This document shows positions 19,152-25,274 of a DNA stretch of 25,274 nucleotides, piece by piece. Location: the NCBI GenBank assembly GCA_027596195.1, contig JADGJG010000292.1, forward strand, positions 1 to 25,274, written 5' to 3'. Position 1 is the stretch's first letter; the number at the start of each line of letters is the position of its first letter. The notes under the pieces were generated by a model, which worked only from the letters and a program-made list of their open reading frames with translations, did no database searches and was not told the origin of the DNA. The position numbers and the translations under genes are program-made. This DNA is from Podochytrium sp. JEL0797 (Eukaryota; Chytridiomycota; Chytridiomycetes; Chytridiales; Chytriomycetaceae).

Positions 19152-19587
19152 AAGGGGTGGAAGCAATATATAGTTGTGGATAATGATATTGTATTTGCAT
19201 GCGTGTCACTTGCATCTTCAAGAGAAGGTGCATGTTTTGAAAAAGGCGGTAGAAAACCAGCTAGGGCAGTTTGTGTGCCACTCACGAATATAGGATATAA
19301 ATGAATGGAGCATTTTAAATATTGGACCGTTAGTTGAATTACTAAGATGACGACGCGCGACCACATAGTATAACTTCCCCTTGAAATCATTTTCCGCAAA
19401 TGCCGAGGTATCAGCACAAAATCCTTCATAATATCAATATCGAAAGAACAATTGGCTGCAGCAGCGAATCTTCCCTAGCGGTGAGATAATTCACATTGCT
19501 CTCGTTTGTATTTACATGGTTTCATCGCTGAAGACTGTTTGCTTATTTGAATTTCTCGTCAAGAAACGGAACTCTTGTCTACCAGTT
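19152..19587. other. Intergenic region after the transporter
   Basis: AT-rich sequence with no convincing gene on either strand. It would contain the 3' UTR of the transporter and the upstream part of the remnant starting at 19588. Beyond this point the sequence becomes repeat- and fragment-rich. Confidence 0.5.
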
Positions 19588-20401
19588 ATGAGCGACGAAA
19601 CGGAGCAGCCATGGTTGGAGCGTGTCAAGCGTCGCGCGGCGAAGAGATTGGAAGGCTACTGTGACGACGAAGAGGCGGCCACGCAGGAGGACAGCATCGC
19701 CATGCACGCGTCGAATGGTGCGTCAACCAGATTCGAGTTTTGATTTTGACCGCGTTTTTCTCTCTATACCTTCCATCGATGATGAGTTTTGGCGTTAAAA
19801 CCAACTTTACCGACCCTCATACTCAAAGTATCCTGGAATTGGAAAAGGAGAATGGGAAGCTGAAAGCTCAGGCAGAAGGATGGGCCAAGAAAGTTGATGT
19901 TTGGAAGGCCAAAGAGCAGTGTGTGCGTGCAGATGGCGAAACTGCCGTTGCTGAGAAGCTGTTGGAAATCAATCAGTCGAGGTAGGAGATTTCTGGGCTT
20001 GAGGGATGGAGGGCTGATTGGCAGAGTGGATGGATGTGCTGGAGGCAGAGAAAGAGAATGTGGGCAACTTGTCGAAATCATAGGCAGAAATGGACATCCA
20101 AATCCTTCGTGCTGAGTAAAAGTGGGGTCACTCTCCACCCCAAACAGTTTCCATCCACGCACAGCCAGCGAATTGTGGTTATTGAAGTTTTGAAGAACCG
20201 CAAAGAGCCTGCGGACGTTGTGTCCACCTGCAATTTGAGTTCGAGAGGATTCAAATGTGAGTTTTTTCCATTCCTCCTGCGGTGTCACTCCTAAAATTAT
20301 CAATCAGGAATTCGGAATTCTGGGTCGGTGCAGGTGATTTCGCAGTGGTAAGTTACGGCGAAACCCTTCATGGGATCCCAGTTGATTCAAGAGCCTCCTA
20401 G
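19588..20401 (+). pseudogene. Disrupted coiled-coil gene remnant
   Basis: A plausible first exon begins at ATG 19588 (MSDETEQPWLERVKRRAAKR) and ends at a GTGCGT donor at about 19719. A coiled-coil segment follows to about 19981 (SILELEKENGKLKAQAEGWA), then a GTAGGA donor. Further coiled-coil-like sequence at 20027-20116 (MDVLEAEKENVGNLSKS) is cut by TAG at 20081. Two more exon-like pieces, up to 20256 and 20308-20401, are joined by a clean GTGAGT...CAG intron and read FEFERIQM then NSEFWVGAGDFAV. The first two exons do not join in frame at any acceptor I can see. An inverted copy of a dispersed repeat core sits inside (20131-20161). Together these suggest a gene broken by mutation and insertion; unresolved splicing is the alternative. 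Confidence 0.45.
20131..20161 (-). repeat. Inverted copy of dispersed repeat core
   Basis: On the minus strand it reads GCGTGGATGGAAACTGTTTG followed by GGGTGGAGAG, almost identical to the core of the units at 20763-20982 and 23221-24500. Similarity fades quickly on both sides, so this is a short fragment. Confidence 0.7.
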
Positions 20402-20447
20402 AAGCGTAAGGCGCGTTCCGTCGGTGTGTCTAGCACTGGTAAAATAT

Positions 20448-20567
20448 TTGCGGTTGAAAGAGGTCAGGATGGAGTTGGATTCGGTCTTGACTGGGTCCAT
20501 GCAGTTCCATTGGCCGATACATGAACCACAGAGGCTGGTTAATTCCGGCATGCCATGCCGTCACTTT
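20448..20567 (-). pseudogene. Aconitase pseudogene fragment
   Basis: Read on the minus strand, 20531-20448 encodes CGSCIGQWNCMDPVKTESNS then ILTSFNRK. It aligns without gaps to the aconitase block at 16187-16270 ([20 protein letters not shown] then ILTSFNRN), with 23 of 28 residues identical. Just upstream (20567-20556) KVTA aligns to KVLA of the parent, separated by about 24 extra bases that shift the frame. Homology stops on both sides. Both copies have QWN where human aconitase has QWD, so the piece comes from this lineage's own gene. It is too short to be functional. Confidence 0.88.
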
Positions 20568-20762
20568 CCCACTTCTCATACTTTCGTTTTTCACTCCTTC
20601 GTTCCTTCTCTTTTTTTTTACGGTGGACAAGCCGGGGAGAAGATTTACAAATTTGATTTGTCACAGAAACAATCAAGTCCAACCCGCCACTCCGTAGCGC
20701 CCCCCAAAGCGTTAAGAGATACAAATCGGAATCATTGCAATCACAGCGGGTTGTTGGAGCCA

Positions 20763-20982
20763 GCGACTCATTTCAAAGAGAATAAATCCAGCGGCGGTCG
20801 TCGTGAGTTCCGTTTGTCTTCGCACCACATCCTATGTATGCGGCGATCGCCAATCGATCCTTAGATTGGTGTGTGGATGGAAACTGTTTGGGGCGGAGAG
20901 TCACCACAAATTTTTTTTAAGAGAAGGTAACAAGATTATTCTCACTTATTGACGTTCCTGTTATTTTAGACACGCGACGGGA
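20763..20982 (+). repeat. Dispersed repeat unit R1 (separate from the array)
   Basis: It carries the same ordered blocks as the tandem array 2.2 kb downstream: AATAAATCCAGCGGCGGTCG, then CTTGTCTTCGCA-like (the acceptor-like CAG is lost here), GCGATCGCCAATCGATC and TGTGGATGGAAACTGTTTGG. An intron-like GTAACA...TTTTAG segment follows at about 20928-20968, then ACACGCGACG. It is clearly diverged from the array units. Confidence 0.75.
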
Positions 20983-21128
20983 TCGTCTGACTTAATTTAT
21001 ATGTAATAAACTCCATTGATATTTATTTAATACTTGTGAATATTTAAATCGGTGCAGCCCTTGGAGTAGATTAAGTGAGGATTTGCTTTCACAAGCAGTA
21101 GATGCGACATTTAAGTGCGTTTTAAAAA

Positions 21129-21571
21129 CTAATATGAGTGAAAAATCGAAACCTTGAGGAAGTCGAAATGTTTTAAGCCCGCATAGACCCTCAGAGGCTC
21201 CTCTGCCTCCTCCAAGCGGGGCCAGCTCTCGACTTCGTGAGACTGGATTATCTCGAAGGCGATTTGAGAAGCAGACGTGAATAACCGCACGGGTCGCGTA
21301 AACCTCCCACGTACATCTAATATCCCAAATAAGATCACTCTCGAAGTTCACGAACCCTGAGTTTTGTCCGCACACCCGCCGTCTTCCCTATCTGCACCCT
21401 TTCCAGAGTATTCCGTTCCTGCACATTCGAAAGCCGATCCGTCATGCCCATCGTGTTCAGTCGTGACTCACCCCTTTCAAATAACGGCTGCGAATGATAG
21501 TCCACAACCTTGGGGACTGACAGTGTTGATCTCCTCGCTCGGGGATTCTCAAATTTAACATGAAGGGACAC
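21129..21571 (-). other. Possible minus-strand gene pieces, unrecognised
   Basis: Two minus-strand open frames look protein-like. From 21571 to 21335 one reads VKFENPRARRSTLSVPKVVD onward to TKLRVRELRE. From about 21310 to 21129 the other reads RLFTSASQIAFEIIQSHEVE then PRLEEAEEPLRVYAGLKHFD. A splice between them around 21300-21345 is possible but I could not fix it. No family is recognised. They may be exons of a small gene or remnants like those nearby. Confidence 0.25.
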
Positions 21572-23220
21572 GGTGATACGTCTCGGCTTCTTGCACCAGT
21601 TTCTGGTTCTGCTCTAAATGGTTTTCGGGCGAGGAACACTTCCGCAAGTGCTACGCTTCAGTGTTATCGGAGTTGAAACTCTTGTGGACGGTTGTGATGC
21701 GGCAAACTCCATACAGCCCCAATCGGCTCTCGTTTTTGTCTCGCTCCTTCCTCTGAGCTGCATTGGGCCAATTCGATTCTCGCGTGCGGCCATTGAAGTA
21801 TGGCTTTGGAGCCTGCTTCAAAGGCGGGTCAACGATGGGATGGAGATAACTGCGCCACTCCCCGCGGTTTCGCTGGCTCTTCTGGCTTCCCTTCGGAGCA
21901 CTTCGGATCTCCACTTCCGCAGGCTCCGCAACCCTCCCCTTATTTAAGGGCCATCCGCCTGGCGAAAAAACTTCCCGCATTTTTGCGTTTTTCACCACTC
22001 TGTCCCCCCTCACACTCCATTGCGAACGCCAGATTCGCATTATATCGCGCTTCTGCTCTTTTGCGCCGCTGGTTTTTTCTTCCCTTGCTGATACGCACAA
22101 AAGGTAGTCTCACAGAGCGCGTCCCTATTTTCCACTATCTCATCGCCGCATTTTTGCGTTTTTCGCCCCTGCCCTGTATATAGCCACACCTTGTTGTTCA
22201 TACTTATTTATTTCCCCCCTATATTTTGTAAACAATAAGCAACTGGAGGGTGGTTGGCCTCGCAACTCAGCTGTGGGTCCAGCTGCTCGTCCTCTTTACG
22301 CCCAAATATCGTGCAAGCCTTTCGTGTCCAACTCTTTGAAAACTCGCTGAAGCACCAACATCTCAACAACACACACCCGTGATCCATATCGAGCATCCTC
22401 CTTCACCCTCACAAGTCCACAACTGTTGCTCAAAAACCGCCCCCTCGTTTTCCCCAACCACAGTCAAATCCTCGCGTACCCAGCATCTTAAACCCCAGTC
22501 CCCAGCACATCCGAATTCGGATTCCAAACTCTCTCCTGCTCCGCCAGCACATTTTTTTATCAAATTCTCACAATGCTGCGAATGCGCGCGCGACCAAAAA
22601 GGATGGGCGCGCACGTATTTACGCGTGTGGAAGGCGCGTGGGTCGGACGGTGTTGCGGTATGGGCCGTGGTTTTTGAGGGACAGAGGGAAGGAGATTTCA
22701 TTTTTTTTTTTATATACTCAAAAAAAAAAAGGGGATAAGAAGGACATTAGAAAGAAAAAAAATGTCGACGCGAAAACCCCAAACAACCGACATGACATCA
22801 TCCACCGCCGCCTCTTGAGATCGCAGTCATTCACACGCATATGTACCTCACCCACACCCGCAGAACGCGCCGCAACCCATTCTGTTCCTCCGAGTACGTT
22901 TTTTTTGTTTGCTGTCGCTGTCAGGACTTTTCGCTGACGCAGCAACCAACACCAGCAGTATCTACAGTCTCCGCTACATTGCATTACTATCTGCAGTTGG
23001 TGAAGGTCTCACTTTGCTGGTAAGGCGTATCGATGAAATTCAACCCACAAATAAAAAAATACGATTTCAACACAGGCTTACAGTCACCAATAAAGCAACA
23101 TCGAAAGACTCTCTTACTGCTTTCTATTACCGTCTTCTATTGTCTCTCGGCGCGTCGCCAACTCAGATCGCGTGTTGTGCACCTGTCAAAGTGTCCTCGA
23201 ATGTGCGCGAGTTCTTCGGG
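21572..23220. other. Gene-poor stretch with weak open frames
   Basis: No gene is supported with confidence. An 18-bp direct repeat, CGCATTTTTGCGTTTTTC, occurs at 21976-21993 and 22147-22164. A TATATA lies at 22177-22182 with no clear gene after it. A plus-strand frame at 22909-23223 includes a protein-like piece (SSIYSLRYIALLSAVGEG) next to a possible intron (GTAAGG at 23020, CAACACAG near 23078), but no full gene can be built. Long A and T runs occur near 22700-22770. Confidence 0.4.
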
Positions 23221-24500
23221 TGATTCTCGCCCATCAAAGCTCTTTATATTACAGACACGCGTATCTACCAACTAGATCTCATCCCGCGACTCATTCCAGA
23301 CAGAAAAAATCCTCCGGCGGTCGTCGTTGTTTACCGCTTGTCTTCGCAGGACATCCTGCGTTCGAGGGGATCGCCAACCGATCTCCAGATTGGTATGTAG
23401 ATGGACACTGTTTGGAGTGGAGAGTCACGCGATTTCATGGACGTTACAAGGTACTCTTTTTTTCAAACAAAAGCGAAATGTTGCGATTCTCATTCAGCAA
23501 GACTTCTTTTAGACGCACGACGCGACTACACGCGCTTCTTCTGCATTACCTCGTCCATTGACAAAAGTACCCACGGACTCATTGTCTCATTCCAGGCAGA
23601 ATATATTCAACGGCGGTCGGCGTTGTGTACCGATTGTCTTAGCAGGACCTGCTGCGTCCGCGACGAGCGACAGCCGATCTCAAGATTGGTGGGTGGATGA
23701 AAGCTGTTTGGGGCGGAGAGTTACGCGTTTTCGTGGACCTTACAAAACTTTTTCAAGCGACGAGTCATGGCGGCAAAAGGTATTGCGATATTCTTGTGAT
23801 TCTCACTCATCAAAGCTCCTTCTATTTAGGCATGCGACGCGTTCATCAATCTCTCGACAGAAACACATAGTGATTCATTCCAGACAGGATAAATCCACCG
23901 GCGGTCGTGGGATGTAGCCGATTGTCTTCACAGGACACCCTGCGCTTGCACCGATCGCCAACCGATCTCCAGATTGGTATGTGGATGGAAAATGTTTGGG
24001 GTGGAGAGTTGCGTGTATTCATGGCCATGTCGAGGCGTTTTCACTTGGTTTTTGAAAATCCAAAAGGTAACGCGACATTCTTGCGATTCTCACTCATCAA
24101 AGCTCCTTCTATTTAGGCATGCGACGCGTTCATCAATCTCTCGACAGAAACACGTAGTGATTCATTCCAGACAGGATAAATCCACCGGCGGTCGTGGGAT
24201 GTAGCCGATTGTCTTCGCAGGACACCCTGCGCTTGCACCGATCGCCAACCGATCTCCAGATTGGTATGTGGATGGAAAATGTTTGGGGTGGAGAGTTGCG
24301 TGTATTTATGGCCATGTCGAGGCGTTTTCACTCGGTTTTGGATAATCCAAAAGGTAACAAAATTTTCTTATGATTTGGCCATCAACAGTAACCGCTTTCT
24401 TCGCAGGGAATTCTGCGTTCAGGGCGATCGCCAGCCAATCTCCAGATTTTGTGTGTGGATGGAAAATGTTTCGGGCAGAGAGTGGCGCGTTTTCAAGACT
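23221..24500 (+). repeat. Tandem array of ~287-bp units with intron-like segments (R2-R6)
   Basis: Five successive units: about 23221-23473, 23474-23773, 23774-24060, 24061-24347 and a shortened 24348-24500. Each has, in order, an intron-like stretch (usually GTA...GATTCTCACTCATCAAAGCT...TTTAG), GCGACGCG, CATTCCAGACAG, CGGCGGTCG, CTTCGCAG, CGATCGCCAACCGATCTCCA and TGGATGGAAAATGTTTGGGG with GGAGAGT. The third and fourth units are 287 bp each and differ at only about a dozen positions by hand alignment; the others are more diverged. Every full unit has stops in all three frames, unless a second intron ending at CTTCGCAG is spliced out, which leaves one open exon of about 44 codons in the two best units. 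This could be a decayed, tandemly duplicated gene or exon, or a non-coding satellite. Confidence 0.85.
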
Positions 24501-24613
24501 CAAACTTTGAATCTTCTATCCAGACTCATGCAGGATGCTCCTGCGTGAGGCCCTGTCCGGGGGGTGTAAGTATCTTGTTTTTCGCGTTTCGTGAGTCCAT
24601 TCTCATCAATTCT

Positions 24614-25054
24614 TTATCCAACTGTATATGTCTCCCTGCTTCCGGAATCCATCTGCGTCGTGCTCTTTTTCATGAATGTCCAAATAAACTGCATTTGCTG
24701 TTCTGTCTCTTTGAAATGAACGTGATATGTCACAAACATTCCAGTTTCAAAAACCCAATCACTTCCAATACATAGCCTCGGATATGGAAATTCCATCGCT
24801 TTATTCCATTTGAGATTGAAGCTCCTGAACACGCTTTTGAAAAATGCGTCCAAAAGCAAGGCTTGCCCGAAATGAGAGAGCGCATTTTTTCTTCGCATTT
24901 TTCGCTCGGCTTGTTCGCCAACATCTCTTTCGCCTCGCTTTCCCCACAGTGAGTGCCTTGCTTTGCTGAATATCAGTGGATCGATTGCTTTACTGAATAT
25001 CAGTGCATCAACTGGAATCTCCTTCTTTTGGAGAAAGCAGAACATCCGTTGCAA
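24614..25054 (-). CDS. Candidate uncharacterised protein
   Basis: A minus-strand open frame with ATG at about 25045 (MFCFLQKKEIPVDALIFSKA) and stop at 24614, about 143 residues. The first third contains a 9-residue in-frame duplication (DALIFSKAI/DPLIFSKAR) from two 27-bp DNA repeats. The middle is strongly basic (RKMRRKNALSHFG). The last third is the most protein-like: NKAMEFPYPRLCIGSDWVFE then TYHVHFKETEQQMQFIWTFM. No family, signal peptide or membrane segment is recognised. It may be a small gene, an exon of a larger one, or a remnant; the surrounding DNA is rich in broken pieces. Confidence 0.35.
   Translation of the reverse strand: MQRMFCFLQKKEIPVDALIFSKAIDPLIFSKARHSLWGKRGERDVGEQAERKMRRKNALSHFGQALLLDAFFKSVFRSFNLKWNKAMEFPYPRLCIGSDWVFETGMFVTYHVHFKETEQQMQFIWTFMKKSTTQMDSGSRETYTVG
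24958..25005. repeat. Two-copy 27-bp tandem repeat
   Basis: TTGCTTTGCTGAATATCAGT(G) at 24958-24978 and TTGCTTTACTGAATATCAGT(G) at 24985-25005: 21 bases with one mismatch, period 27. Inside the minus-strand candidate frame this is a 9-codon in-frame duplication. Confidence 0.75.
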
Positions 25055-25221
25055 GCGAGGTTGTTTTAGCGAACATTCCCACTATTGCATCCATGCGCTG
25101 CCATTTCTTCGCCTGCAATACGAATGGATGCCCTTCCTAGCCCCTCGCATGCATCTTCTAATTGAATCGAGAACTGACTCACTTCAATTATCACTGTGAT
25201 CGTCATTCGCAACTCACGAGG

Positions 25222-25222
<1 letters not shown>

Positions 25223-25274
<52 letters not shown>
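25223..25274. repeat. Poly-G run at window end
   Basis: Fifty-two consecutive G up to the last base. Shorter G/C runs occur at 99-118 (20 C), 8923-8933 (11 G) and 11683-11693 (11 G), so G tracts exist in this genome. A run of this length at the very edge could nevertheless be a sequencing or assembly artefact. Confidence 0.9.

Noticed and set aside
19764..20303. Minus-strand 179-codon open frame across the coiled-coil remnant
   Set aside because: Most of it is antisense to the coiled-coil piece, and it includes the inverted repeat core. No splice or domain support.
21651..22100. Minus-strand 149-codon open frame
   Set aside because: Basic, low-information sequence without motifs; it overlaps other random open frames in the same stretch.
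23221..24500. CRISPR-like array
   Set aside because: Units are ~287 bp with no short repeat-spacer alternation, and the DNA is eukaryotic.
1..25274. tRNA or rRNA genes
   Set aside because: I saw no cloverleaf with A/B boxes and no conserved rRNA stretch by eye; a covariance-model scan would be needed to be sure.

Overview
This is nuclear DNA of a eukaryote with compact genes and short GT-AG introns (about 50-130 nt). The best guess is an early-diverging, chytrid-like fungus. The basis is a class C (GABA-B/glutamate-like) GPCR, a fungal-style monocarboxylate-transporter-like MFS protein, a peroxisome-type KAPA synthase and intron-rich, tightly packed genes. This is inference from gene content; there is no rRNA or other marker in the window. 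Exon joins were worked out by hand from reading frame, splice signals and family similarity, and are not backed by transcripts.

Layout: 1-900 holds a C-tract repeat copy and a frame-broken coiled-coil gene remnant. 1481-3794 (+) is a 9-exon cytosolic tyrosyl-tRNA synthetase with a C-terminal EMAP-II-like domain. 3795-4667 is intergenic and carries a second, inverted copy of the C-tract repeat. 4668-7109 (+) is a single-exon mitochondrial PPR protein. 7194-8460 (-) is a WD40 protein of the EIPR1/TSSC1 family, convergent with the PPR gene. 8668-10089 (-) is an 8-amino-7-oxononanoate synthase (BioF-like) ending in a peroxisomal-type ARL tail. 10144-13063 (+) is the class C GPCR, divergent from bioF with only 54 bp between start codons. 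13111-13674 (-) is an orphan protein. About 14240-14604 (+) is an EF-hand protein with an unresolved 5' end. 14715-17344 (+) is mitochondrial aconitase (6 exons). 17737-19151 (+) is the MFS transporter (3 exons).

From about 19.5 kb to the end the DNA changes character. It holds broken gene pieces (a coiled-coil gene remnant and an antisense fragment of aconitase) and a dispersed repeat with a tandem array of about 287-bp units, each carrying an intron-like segment. There are also a few open frames with no recognised family, and the window ends in a run of 52 G.

The intact genes are unrelated housekeeping or signalling genes (translation, mitochondrial RNA metabolism, TCA cycle, biotin precursor synthesis, vesicle trafficking, transport, sensing). 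No operon-like or defence-like system is visible. The most unusual points are the EMAP-II fusion on TyrRS, the extra folded C-terminal region on the GPCR, the peroxisomal-tailed BioF, the aconitase pseudogene fragment, and the exon-intron repeat array.
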